Below are positions 12,229 through 24,000 of a DNA stretch of 64,000 nt, piece after piece. A program made the position numbers and the translations under genes. Below the pieces are notes generated by a model that had not been told where the DNA came from, ran no database searches, and worked only from the letters and a program-made list of their open reading frames with translations. The number at the start of each line of letters is the position of its first letter. The stretch's first letter is position 1. Origin of the DNA: Melitaea cinxia (Eukaryota > Arthropoda > Insecta > Lepidoptera > Nymphalidae); contig NC_059395.1 in the NCBI RefSeq assembly GCF_905220565.1, forward strand, positions 10,271,289 through 10,335,288, in the 5' to 3' direction.

Positions 12229-12302
12229 GTATATATGTATGTAGATGTATGTATGTATGTATGTAGATGTATCTGTGTATAAGTTTATGTATGTGTGGTG
12301 TA
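12229..12302. repeat. GTAT/GTATG microsatellite
   Basis: Repeated TGTATG and GTAT units right after the LINE tail, possibly its former 3' simple-repeat end. Confidence 0.7.
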
Positions 12303-12912
12303 TGTATTTTATATGTTTTTTTAATATTATAATTCTATTCCTGCATTACTTTATCTGGAAGAGATCTCTTTTAGAGATAAGTTCGCCCTTACCAACTTCC
12401 TATATTGTTATGACTATTGTAAAATTTACTTAGTGCAGTAAAGAATATATTATCTGAGTTTTTAGGTTCTGTGTTGTTGTATGTTTATTCTCTATTCTAT
12501 ATTGTTTAAGACTTTTACTGATATTAAGACTTGCATCCGAGGCCGTAAAATTTGCTTAAATTGACATTGACGACTTCACTAAAAAAACTATTGTCATGTC
12601 GTCATGATGTCAATGTGTCATTATATTGATTATGTCGTGTCGGTGTAATCAATTAGTTTTGTTGTGTAACTATAAGATAAATAAATTAACTATTTAAAGA
12701 TAGTTTTATTACCTTACACATAAGAATAACAAATAGCAAATAAATTAATCTTTTTTAGATACATAATTTGCTGGCAACTATATTTGAAAAAAAAACTTAA
12801 TTTAATTAAAAGTTATGAATATCGTCTGATAGTTAAAAATAAACTGTCTGTTTCATCAGTATCTTATAACAATTACTCATTAATCGTTTTCTTACTTAAA
12901 TAAGTGATAACA

Positions 12913-15297
12913 ATGTCGCAACCTGAGCTTCATGTTCAAGAATCAATTTACTTGAAGCCATTTCCAAAATATGGTAAACCGAAAATTATAGGATATATTG
13001 GAATCGAAAATGTTAAATATGCACAAAGAATTTATGAGGGAAAAGTAAATTTTGATTTAAATTTAAACCTAGACAAAGCTAAAAGAAAGCCTCCAGACCT
13101 TGATGTAAAACTAACAGAATTATTAAAATTTTTAGTAGAACACAGAGTTAGACTAAATTTTTCTTTACATAGTAAATTAGATGACGCTCGGTTCTTTTGC
13201 TATCGAGGCCTATTGACATGTATTGCCTGTACTCCATATGAGAATAAAGACCCTTGGAAAATTGTTGCTATATTATTTCAAGGCAATATATACCTGTGCG
13301 CTAGGGACACTGCAGAAAAAATATCCCAGAAAATGTGTATGTCAGAAAGAGATAAACAATTCACCTCTTGGGGTTACAAGTTTGAACAATATATGCTGTC
13401 TGGTATGAAAAAAATGTTTTGCTATACTTCTCATAATATCACATAATAATAAAATAATCAACTATTCTCATATACACTTTTGTTGAATATATAGATAAAC
13501 CGGATGGTCAACCAAATCCGAATTTGCCAGTCGACGAGACTGAGGAATTTTCTTTAGTATTTGCAACAAATTTAAACAGACATAAAATTATCTATGGTGC
13601 TGAGATGGATGGAATAAGATGTGACAAAATGCCCGTCTCACCTGTTCCACAATCAAATAATCCTGAAGCTATTATACAATATTTGTCTTCTAAGGAATTT
13701 ATTGAACTCAAAACAAACAGGCACATCGAATTTTCAAGACAGGAGAAAAATTTTAAGTTTGTGTTTTTTGTCTAAAAAGTATATAATATTTTAAAGAGAT
13801 TGTAATATATAGTTATAATATGAGTATTGTTTTTTTTTAATATATTGTTTTTATTATTTTATATACAATTTTAGTAGGTATTTATTTTAAACTAGGTCAG
13901 CAAAATAGCATATGGCTGTTGATGATAATCTGATGTACCTGATGACCGTAGCTTTCAGATGCCTGCAACACCAGAAGCAATGCAAGTGCATTGCCAACCC
14001 TACTCTCATTCCTCCCCAGGAGCTCTGGTCACCTCACTCACCACAGGGACACCACACTTCTTGAAAGCAGTATTATTTAGCTAAGATGTTCTGTAAGATC
14101 AAGGTACTTCTCCAGTCGGGGTGCTCTAGATTTTGAGCTGGATATTTCCTGTTGTGCCATAAAAAATACCATAAATAAAAAGTTGATTAATTACAGTAGG
14201 TATATAATGATAGTTTTTTTAAATTGCAATATTTTCTTACAAATATTTATGTTTTAGGCGATTTAAGACCAAAAAGTGGTGGTGTCAGTCATTTCTTGTT
14301 GGAGTTGATAAAATACTTTGTGGATGTAGAAATGATAATGGTATTGTTGAGGAATTGAAATTATACAAAATCAGTGATTTGCCCAGAATATCAAAGGTAA
14401 TTAAAACTATTCAAGACTGTTATTTAATTGATTTTGCAGACCAATGTACTTACTTTATAATAGTTTTAGGTTTATATTAATCTTGTAGAGATGTAATTAA
14501 AATAAATATAACTGCTGTGTGGTTAGCCCATTAAGAATATAGCCACCCCCTCTTTTCCCGTAGGTGTCGTAAGAGGCGACTAAGGGATAACACATTTCCA
14601 CTACCACCTTAGAAGCCAACGTCCATACCACGTTGAATACACCGGTTCTCGTCCGATTACCGAAGTTAATTACCACCTTGGAACTTGCCGAAAAGCCGAC
14701 AGATGGCGGAATAACCATCTAACTGCTGGCTTTGAAATACACAGCCCGAAGACAGGCAGCAGCGTCTTCGTTAGGACAAAGCCAGCCCTGCGGTCACCAA
14801 CCCGCCTGCCCAGCGTGGTGACTATGGGCAAAACACATGAGTTCACTCCATTTTGGCGCGAACTTGTGGAGGCCTATGTTCAGCAGTGGACTGTATTAGG
14901 CTGAAGTGATGATGATGAGAGATGTAATTTGATTTATGTCTTATTAACAGTCATCATTTAAGCAACAAGCTTTAATCAATTTAGTTATTATTTCCAAGTT
15001 TCATAAAAAATACTATATTTTTGCTTTCAGAGGCTGTGGGATCCAAATGTTTGTTTCAACTTTTTAGATACATTTTTGACTTATGTTAAAAGATGTTTTG
15101 CTCGAAAAATTAAACAAAAATATGGAGAGGAGTTTATAAACAAACTGCAAGAAATACCGCTAATAAGCTTACTTTTCGAGTGGTATCCGAAATCGACAGT
15201 CCATGTGTCAGATGATTATTCTCACGAAGATGATCCCATATTACATGATTGGTTTTTGACTAGTTTTGGAAAAATAAGTGATGTACAAAATAGGTGA
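12913..15297 (+). CDS. DXO: Decapping exoribonuclease DXO/Rai1 homologue (4 exons, 385 aa)
   Basis: Exons: 12913-13402, 13495-13756, 14258-14396, 15031-15297. Splice phases agree and the length is close to animal DXO. The family removes incomplete or NAD-type caps from RNA and degrades the body 5'-3', acting in nuclear and cytoplasmic RNA quality control. Family motifs appear in order: YRGLLT in exon 1, WGYKFEQYM (Glu158) at the end of exon 1, GAEMD (Glu200, Asp202), FIELKT (Glu234) and KWWCQSFLVGV in exon 3. These acidic residues are the metal-binding active site of the family, so the enzyme looks catalytically intact. The ATG at 12913 follows ACA. The first intron is only 92 bp. Intron 3 contains a SINE carrying a nested 5S rRNA fragment, and intron 2 holds another repeat. 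The gene is head to head with the ZAD/BRCT gene, with 1.9 kb between the two ATGs. Confidence 0.93.
13895..14165 (+). mobile_element. Lepidopteran interspersed repeat (family C), copy in DXO intron 2
   Basis: Contains GCCTGCAACACCAGAAGCAA, the block CCAGGAGCTCTGGTCACC and GAAAGCAGTATTATTTAGCT. Shorter relatives are at 18164-18300, 28538-28625 and 55556-55725 (inverted). Confidence 0.55.
14514..14919 (+). mobile_element. SINE family A, copy 4, in DXO intron 3
   Basis: Begins GCTGTGTGGTTAGCC and ends in TGATGATGATGAG. AGAGATGTAATT occurs on both sides (near 14487 and 14920), which fits a target-site duplication. The copy is longer than the others because a 5S rRNA fragment is inserted near its middle. 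Confidence 0.8.
14615..14669 (+). pseudogene. Retro-inserted 5S rRNA fragment (first about 55 nt)
   Basis: The sequence starts GCCAACGTCCATACCACG and runs through CGGTTCTCGTCCGAT to GAAGTTAA, recognisable as the 5' part of animal 5S rRNA. It interrupts a SINE and is bracketed by TACCACCTTAGAA (14602-14614) and TACCACCTTGGAA (14671-14683). The second matches the uninterrupted SINE copies, so the bracket is a 13-bp target-site duplication. It lacks the 3' half of 5S rRNA and cannot be a functional gene. Confidence 0.8.
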
Positions 15298-15332
15298 TAT
15301 TAATAATGTTGATTAATCTGTTCATATTGTTT

Positions 15333-15338
15333 AATAAA
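15333..15338 (+). promoter_or_regulatory. Polyadenylation signal of DXO
   Basis: AATAAA 36 bp after the DXO stop codon, which implies a very short 3' UTR. Confidence 0.6.
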
Positions 15339-15699
15339 TGATCTGGTATTTTATTATATGCTTATATACGTTTATTGGAGTTTAGAAACTTAAAGCCTAT
15401 TGTATAAAAAATGTGACCTGAGTATGACGTTTTACCGCGTACCATCTCCTCCGAGAAAGACATAAATATAAACCTAAGGATCATAAAATCATTCCTTTCT
15501 TAAATAAATAATATGTTGCTCCAATGCCATCTATCAAAAATCGAGAAAAAGTCGTCAATAGACTAAAATAAGACTAAATTAATAACGTCGAAAGACTAAT
15601 AAATTGTTTTCTAATAGCGATGGATGGCGCTAGTTTATTTACCATTTTGATATTATATTTTAATCTTTTTCTTATTTACTGATTTTTTTTTCAACTACA

Positions 15700-15842
15700 A
15701 TAAAATATAGCCTATGTCACTCCTGAATAGTGTAGCTTTCTGTTAGTGAAAGACTTTTTATGATCGGATCAGTATTTGCGAAGATTACCCCCTACATAAA
15801 AACAAAGTTATAAACTTTACCTCTTTATAATATTAGTATAGA
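15700..15842 (-). mobile_element. Helitron-like 5' end fragment (minus)
   Basis: The reverse strand starts ATCTATACTAATATTATAAA. It lies head to head with the element that starts at 15908. Confidence 0.4.
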
Positions 15843-15907
15843 TCTACATTATATATCGACTTAAACACATGACTATAAAAAAACGTGCCTTTGTGCGCAC
15901 ACGTTAA

Positions 15908-17447
15908 TCTATACTAATATAAATAGCTCATTTATTGAGGAGAAAGGCGGCTATATATCATCACGCTAAACCCAATAGGAGCGGAGCACCAATGAAGAAT
16001 GTTTCAAAATCGGGGGTTCTTTTTTCCCTTTGAGAGCTTCCGCTGCGTGCGCTGCGAAACAGTTAAAGTTTCGCAAAAATCATGTATGACGGAACTGTTC
16101 CCCTTTAAAAGTTCTAAAAAAAGTCCGCGATAGCATATATCTATCTTCAAAGGTTGGCTCACTATAACCTTTTTTATACTAACAAAATTTGTTCTAAAAT
16201 ATTGCATTATTTGCAAAGGTGTTTTTATAAACATGATATTAACCCTTTTCTAAATAAATACGTTATTCATCACAAGTATTTAATTTAAACTAATATTATA
16301 ATGCTGAAGAGTTTTTTGTTTGTTGGTTGGTTGTTTGAACGCGTTAAAGAGATGATAATAGGGTGATGTTATAACATCACGTTTCGACCAATAGGAGCGA
16401 AGAATCAGTGGAAAATGTTGCAAAAACAGGAAAAATTATTCATATTTGAAGGCTTCCGTGGCATGCGCTGCGTGAACGGTTCAAGTTACCCAAAAATATG
16501 TATGAAAGAATTATTCCTCTTTAAATGATCTAAAAATTTGTCCGCGAAAGTATATCTATCTTTTAAGATTGACTCACTATAACCTTTTTATGATAATCAA
16601 ATTTGGTCGAAATAAATGCATTAATGCCAATTATTTGCCAAACAATTTTATCAACATATTATTAACCCTTATCCAAATAAATGTATTGTTGATTAAGAGT
16701 ATTTAATTGTAAACAAAATTGTCCTTGACATCACTTAATTTCAATTAACATCTTTGAAGGTAATACAATTTTAAAATCACTTCGCAACAAAATTAACACG
16801 CGCACATGATGCGCAAGACAAGACGCTGCGCTGGCCGGCGGGCGAGAGGGAGGCAGGAGATATAGTTACCTACACATCTATTGATAATGTAATGGATCAA
16901 GAAGATGTGGTCCATTACCCACAGGAGTTTCTTAATTCTTTAAACCCTTCCTCCATATTCCCTCAAATTAAAACTAGGTGCCCCAATAATTTTACTTAGA
17001 AATCTTAAACCAAGGACCCGACGGTAAGTCAAATTTCTGCGAAACCACGTGATCGTAGCAATAGTTTTGAAAGGTAGAGCAGTTGGTCAAATAGTGCTTA
17101 AACCTTGCATCCCAATGATTCCAAATGATTTACCTTTTAATTTTAAAAGAATCCAATTTCCCGTTAAGTTATCTTTTGCCGTAACAATTAATAAATCATA
17201 GGGGTAAACATTTATATATGTAGAAATCGATTTACGTCAAGACTGCTTCTTACCCGGCCACATAATTATATGTCGCGTTGTCAAGATTGGGTTGCGGAGA
17301 AAATCAGTATGTTCTTCTGCCACAAGAAAATAAAACTATAAATATCATTTACGTAGAAGTGCTTTAAAATATATTCTTTAAAAAACCTCTTAATTGCGAT
17401 CATAATAACAGAAATTTACGCGGACGAAGTCGCTTGCAACAGCTAGT
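15908..17447 (+). mobile_element. Helitron-like element with internal tandem duplication
   Basis: It starts TCTATACTAATATAAATAG and ends GCGGACGAAGTCGCTTGCAA then CAGCTAGTAA, the usual 5' and 3' ends of lepidopteran Helitron-like repeats. A second head-like block (AACTAATATTATAATGCTGA) occurs at 16291. Blocks at 15956-16260 and 16370-16700 are diverged copies of each other (CCAATAGGAGCG, TATATCTATCTT, GACTCACTATAACC). Confidence 0.5.
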
Positions 17448-18163
17448 AAGGTATAAAGTGTAAAGTATACCTACTAAAAATGTTATAATGGAAAACTAAA
17501 ATATTTTTAGATAAGAAGATTTATTTTGGCTCTTGAAAAATGAAAATACGACTTCGAGATGGTGTCTCAGTGTAATACTTTAAACTAAATTTTTAACAAA
17601 TTAAAATTCTTTAATTTAATTTGTGCAAGGAGATACGCAATAATATAAAATAAATGTTTAACTTCTATCGTACCATTTATTATCACTGTTCAGCAAGTGG
17701 TGTTAACATCCATAACACTAATCAACAACATGGATATTTTTACTTAAAATTTATATTTAAAAACCTTATTCAATATCGTACATTTATAAAAATATTAAGA
17801 AATAAAAACAATAATATTAACGGAACAACATAATTGTAATAATAATAATAATAAACAATGTCATGTTTTATACGTCTACAAAAATTAACGTTATATGTAC
17901 ACAACAATAATTATAAGTAACAAATGTCCATCATATGACTGATTACAGTTTCGTAATACAATAAAGTGTGATATGATTTTTACAATTAAAATATTTTTCT
18001 TTGCAGTTGTCTAGCATTTTTAATTGAAGGAGTGTTGAAACCAAATTATAACGTACGTATTTATATTACTTTTACATTAAAATACGTTTTATTAAGTATC
18101 ACAAACAATGTTTGTTAAAAAGGATCAATTTAATTTGATCAATGCTTTTTATATATATAAAAC

Positions 18164-18300
18164 TAGGTCTGCCAACAAGCGTACGGCTCACCTGATGGTA
18201 AACGATTACCGTAGCTTATAGACGCCTGCAACACCAGAAGCATCGCAAGAGCGTTGCCGACCCTATCGACCCCAATGTACCTGATTTACTGATCGGGTAC
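18164..18300 (+). mobile_element. Interspersed repeat family C, fragment
   Basis: GGCTCACCTGATGGTAAACG followed by GACGCCTGCAACACCAGAAG, the same family as 13895-14165. Confidence 0.5.
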
Positions 18301-18459
18301 ACTCGTTTAAACGGGTATTGTTTTTATAAATAAATGAAATAGATTTTTTTAACATAATAGATTACTTTATGCATTATAATTTAGTCATTCAAAAAATTGA
18401 TAAATGCCAAGTAAATTTCTTTTATCTTAAAAATATTTTGCGTCGAAATTTTACATAGA

Positions 18460-18830
18460 GGTTGTGCATTAATCACGTGAGGCTCGAAGGACGAGGGGGG
18501 GGGGAGGTTCGGAAAAACATCACGAAATATCACAAGAAGGGAGGAGGTTATATTGAGATATCACGTGTAATTTTTTTCGTTAAGCGCGTGATTTCTAAAG
18601 CAAAAAAACAACCAAACAACCTTGACGACTGTCTAGAAATTTGTATCACAACGATTAATTTTTATTTTAATTTAATCAGATACTTATAATTCTTAGAATA
18701 ATGTATTTAAATACAATATTCTAAGAATTAAAATTTACTTTGCACAAAAAAATACACGTGATTTCTTGGTTTGAAGGGGCCCGGGGGGGGGGGGGTTACA
18801 GCCTCACCAAGGGGGTCCAAAAAGTGCAAT
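18460..18830. repeat. G-run-containing repeat with a central 42-nt palindrome
   Basis: Two poly-G runs (near 18496 and 18785) flank CACGTGATTTCTT-type segments. Positions 18688-18708 and 18709-18729 are inverted copies with one mismatch. Confidence 0.5.
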
Positions 18831-20345
18831 TTGTATATTAATAACATCACACGTGAAACATTAATTTTACACAAATATTTCTAATACCTAACACATTACA
18901 TCGTAAGTGCTAGACAAAAAATTATGATACCTAAGTACTCTTATTATATATATATAACAAGGAGCCAGAATTAGACGTATGATGGATGTTACATTAAAGA
19001 CAATCTTAAATAACTAAATGTTATATAAAGTAATATTAATCTATATACAAAAATCTCTTCAAAGATCTTATTAAAGACATGAATATTTTCGTGAGTCACG
19101 GTGACACCCTCACTCACGTCAATCGAATTGTTTATAATTCGATGTCTTCAATGAAATCTCAATGAGGCTTACTCGCTAATAACACGTGAAACTTGACAGC
19201 GTACACTTAGAGTAATAAGGTACAAGACGTCTGGTATGTTATACCAAATTGGAATATGCCGTTGTTCGTAATTCAATGTCTATTATTCGAGACAATTTTC
19301 AGTGATAATTAATAGCTTCACTTTCAAAATATTTATAAACTTTAACAGTCTTCGGTTTCACTTACATAATTGTATATCCCTGTCAAATCATTGTGTCATT
19401 TGTACTAGCGTTTAACAATTCAACTACTAAGCCTGTTGTATATTATTTTTCGTATAATATTTATTAGGTATTTAGGCACATTACAAGGAAATAAATATAA
19501 ATTTCTACGACATTCGGATGCTGTGCACTTTACTGATGCAATATCATCAAACTGTACAGCATGAAAATGCATAATTAATAAGCTTTAACAAAATAATTAA
19601 CAGCTGTAGTGAAAAAAAAAATCAGATACTTTAAGGTCTATCTCGACCAGAAACAACTGAGGTCAGCCAACACTCGTGGAATTTTAGGTAAAGACAGTTG
19701 TTAATTAACATAGTAATACATTAAATCCAATTTACCCTCAAAAGTTGAGACGATTTTGGCTGACCTCTGACATTATAACAATAATAATTACTTTTTGTTA
19801 GGTTTCTTATATAAGCTCACTGCAGCCATAAAGGCGTTTTTAAAATTCATTCGTGGTCGCATTTCATGCGATCCTTTAAATTTAGTATATAAGAGAAAAA
19901 CTCCTATGTAGTAATAAAATATATTAAAAATCTTTGTGCTGACTTACAATAAATTCATATTTATAAACTATATACTATTCATACACGTCCTTCTTAAGAA
20001 ATCCAATTATATTCGCACGCTTGGCGGGCTGTTTGGTCTGTTTAAAACTACTTATCTACATTCATTATTTATAAGGAATTAATCACCTAGCACATCGTTA
20101 CTTAATTTTATGTTGATGTTGTTTCTTGCTAGTCACATATAAATATCAAAATTTCGATGTTTACTTTTATTTTACAATGAGCTTACATATTGTCATAAAG
20201 CACATGTTTTATTTTTCAAAATCAGATACTTAATTTGGCCCCGTTAAAGAAAATAAAAATCACGATATTGCCGACCCAACTATCTAATATAGAAAAGTTT
20301 TAATGGCTTGACAATATTTATAATTCCCTTAATATTAGTTTTTGC

Positions 20346-20677
20346 GTGCTGTGTGGCTACGGCACTAAAGAATTTAGCCACCCCCTCTCTTCCCGTGGGT
20401 GTCGTAAGAGGCGACTAAGGGATAACAAGGTTCCACAACCACATTGGAACTTAAGAAGCCGACCGATGGCGGGATAACCATCCAACTGCTGGCTTTGAAA
20501 TACACAGGCCGAAGACGGGCAGCAGCGTCTTCGGTGCGACAAAGCCAGTACTGCGGTCACCAACCCGCCTGCCCAGCGTGGTGACTATGGGCAAAACACA
20601 TGAGTTCACGTTATTTTTGGCGTAAACTTGTGGAGGCCTATGTCCAGCAGTGGACTGTATAGGCTGTAATGATGATG
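20346..20677 (+). mobile_element. SINE family A, copy 5 (full-length reference copy)
   Basis: Flanked by ATTAGTTTTTGC (20334-20345) and ATTAGTTTTGC (20678-20688), a clear target-site duplication. The element is 332 bp, begins GTGCTGTGTGGCTACGG and ends with (ATG)n just before the duplication. The simple-repeat tail marks the 3' end. Confidence 0.85.
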
Positions 20678-21027
20678 ATTAGTTTTGCACATTTATAAAT
20701 AATAATATAATAGGCCTTCTGAAAGAACTTGAGGGAAACCAGATTAATGTAAATTATAAATATATGAACTGAATCTCATTCATTGTTGTTATTCCTTATT
20801 CTACTATGGAGATATAACATATCCTATCACATTATTGTGGTGCATTATATTGACTCATGTTGTTGGGAGTGTGCGATTCACATTTCAAACTACATGCTGA
20901 AATAACTTCACCTTCACTGAAGGCATATAAAATATTGTACTCTATAACGATATCCAATATCCGATATCTAACTGTACAAAATATTGAATCTAGTCTTATT
21001 TCTAACTGTTGATAATCAATTGGTCGA

Positions 21028-24000
21028 CTAGAGGTCAACATAGGGTGTTCCATCTATCTTGTCGAGGTCAGCTAACAAATCGGCAGCTGGAGCTAACGGA
21101 TCTAGAATGTCTTCACGCAAAATATCAAGCGGAGAAGTAAGCCCTTGATCATTTTCAACAACAGATTGCATTTGATTAGAATTACATATATCGACGGAAT
21201 TTCCATTTATAAGGAAATCTCTATTACTATAGCTAAAAACACTTCTATCTTCAGGTAATTGTGGAGTCGATGGTACAGATTTTGAAGATATACCGTTGGA
21301 TACATCCGAATAGTTTTCAGTTGGAAACAACTCTCTAGAACGACGAGAGTCGATTTGTAAATTCGGGGCTGTACGCTTATATGGTAGCGGAGTACTAGGT
21401 ACTGACCGGGACGTATAGTATTTATTCTTTTCAGTAACTAATTCGGTTACATCGAATTCTATTCTGTTCGTTCGTTTTAAAAACTCTTCGACGTCATCAC
21501 ATGTATCATTGGGAAAAGATTCGCTAAATTGAGAATTTCTATCGATTAGTGCACCGCTAGTCGGAATAAAAGAATTCAATTGTTCCTCAGTTAAAATTTG
21601 TTGATTAGGCAAAGAGTCACAACCATTTGTTAGGGTATCATTAGTTTCCAAAATATTCGCTGATGTTTCGGCATTAAGTACATCGTTACTACTATCAATA
21701 GCATCATATATTTTATCTAGTGTTTCAGGATTAAGACCAGCCTTTGATATATCACACGTGTCGGCTAGAGAACCGAAATCACAAAACTCATTTGGTACAG
21801 GTGTTGGCGGCACTGATCCTACAGGGGTGTTATTGTAGCTCAATAAGCCAATATTCATTGTTGCTTGCTTAAGTGGAACAGATTGTGATCTGAACGAAGC
21901 ATCGTGACTTAATCTATAATTAGACACTGGTTCTTGAAAAAATCTACTAACTTCACTTGATAAAGGATCTGCTGATAATGGCTGAGACAATTCACCGTTC
22001 ATATTATCTCGAAATACGTTTGGTACGAAATTCAAACATACATTATTTGTACCATTTGAAATCGTTGTATTTTGTACTAATTGCTGTTTATAATTTGAAA
22101 GGATATTTGGTGATGGCGGTGCCGACATCGGTTGACAATACTTGATACTTGGTCCGCACATGGAAGCTTTAGAAGTTATAAACTTTTGATCATTTGGTAT
22201 GGCAAACGGTTTCGAACAATGGTCACCTACGCCTAACGTTAGAAGATTTCGTTTTTTTCTGCCGTTGTGTTTCGGTATGGGTCGAGAACAATAACGCGAC
22301 CGTGGCACTGGTGTATTTCTTGGACTAACAAATGGGCTAGCGGCCGTACTATGTGATATAGGTGATGTTTGTAAGGATCCACCTAATATTATAGTTTTAT
22401 TCAGTTTTGAAGGGCTGTGACCTCTATGCCCAAAGCTGAGAGGAGATTTTGAGTTAAAATTTCCAGGTGAATGGCACCCATCTGAAATTGGTACAAAATC
22501 GTATTGTTGGGTTCTAGTGGTCGGACTTTGCGGTTCGTTGTGGCCATTACCATTATAAAGATGAGATCCAGAGGAGCTTATTAGCTGGCTATGATTATTT
22601 TCTGTAGGACGATTAAGAGAAATCCCATTTTCATTTAATATTGTATCACAGTTTTTACTTATATCGACTTCGTGTTCCTTTGATAAAGTAGTACCATTTA
22701 CGATTTCTGTAATATTACCAACTGGCTTAAATGCCCCTTCAGAAATCGGAGTTTTTGTGATATGAACTTCGTGGTTGTTATCAATGGGTGCTTGGGGTTC
22801 TTGATGACTATTTATTACGTTCTGAGACGTGGACCCACTTTGTGTATGATTCTTTAAATTTTTAGCTAGTAATTCACGCAGTTGTGATATTTTTTCATTT
22901 TTCCCTTGGCTGTGCTCGTCGTGTGGGTCCTGGCCTGTTTCTAAAAAAGTAACTGGATTTTCAGTTGTATTCGAATCTGCCGTCGCGTCGTAATCAATGT
23001 CGCGCTGATGAAAATATTGTAATAGCTCTTCCTCGTGCTCCTGACTATTTCCTTCATTAAGATAATCATCCAGATCGTGTTTATCGATATTACAGATGCT
23101 GATAACCCGTTCTCGATTCAAAATCTCTGAATGTTTCTCTTCACAAATCATTCCTGTTTTAATATTTATACCGTCTAGACCACAACAGGAATCGGGCGTC
23201 GCGGGGCGTTTTTGTTGCTCTGTCCTATCTGGAGATAATCCTTTCCTACGACCGCAAAATTTTCGGATTTTATTGCGATCACACTTGGGCGTCGGAGCCT
23301 TCACCGACCGTGTCGGACTCGCCGCCTCCTGTTCCTCCCGGGCCAGCGCCGCGGCGGTGCTTTTGGACCGGCTCGTTAAGTTTTTTGGATCCTCTAAAAA
23401 AGCAACCTCTGGACGAACCGACGGCTCCACGGCGACTGAGGCGGTCGAGGATACTGGGTCGGCGCTGGCTAGCGGCTGGCGCGCAGCGGCTAGCTTTCCA
23501 CCAAGTATTTCCGCCGCTCTCATTTTCTTCGGCAAATACTCGCTGCGCGGAAACTCCTCGGAGGGTTGGCTCACCGTGCGCGTGTCAATCTGCGAGGACC
23601 GTGGCGAGCTGGCTTGCGTTTCGCTCTGATACGTCTCCAGTATCAGCTTCTTCCCGGGTAGAGGGAGGCGGGTTACTGGCGGGTCGGGGGGCCGGCGTCT
23701 CTGCCACTCAGTTCGCTCGGTCGAAAGGTCAAGGGAGGCGTCGCTGCTAAGATTGATCGGAAGGTTGTGAGCGACGTCGGAAGGGGCGGAGATGTCCCGG
23801 TGCGCGTATGGCGGGTCGAAGACGTAGGGGTCGGGGCGGTACTCGTGTACGGACATGGGTGGGTGCGGCGCAGGGGGCGGGTGCGTCGGATGAGAGGGGT
23901 GTGGGGGATGCGCACGCGGGGGCTCGCTGTACGGGAAGGTCGGCCGTACGTCGTACACGGGTACGTAGGCTTGTTGATATACATACGCAGGCTCGGACAC

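Larger units (their letters stand above)
11031..12912. other. Divergent intergenic region between the ZAD/BRCT gene and DXO
   Basis: It should contain both promoters. I see no clear core-promoter motif. Repeats occupy its middle: a shared element at 11427-11606, SINE family A at 11614-11947, a LINE tail at 12074-12197 and a GTAT microsatellite at about 12229-12300. The 600 bp before DXO look unique. Confidence 0.5.
15298..21027. other. Tail-to-tail intergenic region between DXO and RFX7
   Basis: No further gene is visible. Helitron-like material fills 15700-17447, family C repeat is at 18164-18300, a G-run repeat at 18460-18830 and a SINE A copy at 20346-20677. The rest (about 17450-18150 and 18850-20330) is AT-rich, apparently unique DNA that may include a long RFX7 3' UTR. 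Confidence 0.5.

Noticed and set aside
23096..23984. Several open frames on both strands over the GC-rich part of the RFX7 last exon
   Set aside because: The minus frame 24117-21028 has RFX7-type continuity and splice phase; the others are shadows of its GC-rich codons.
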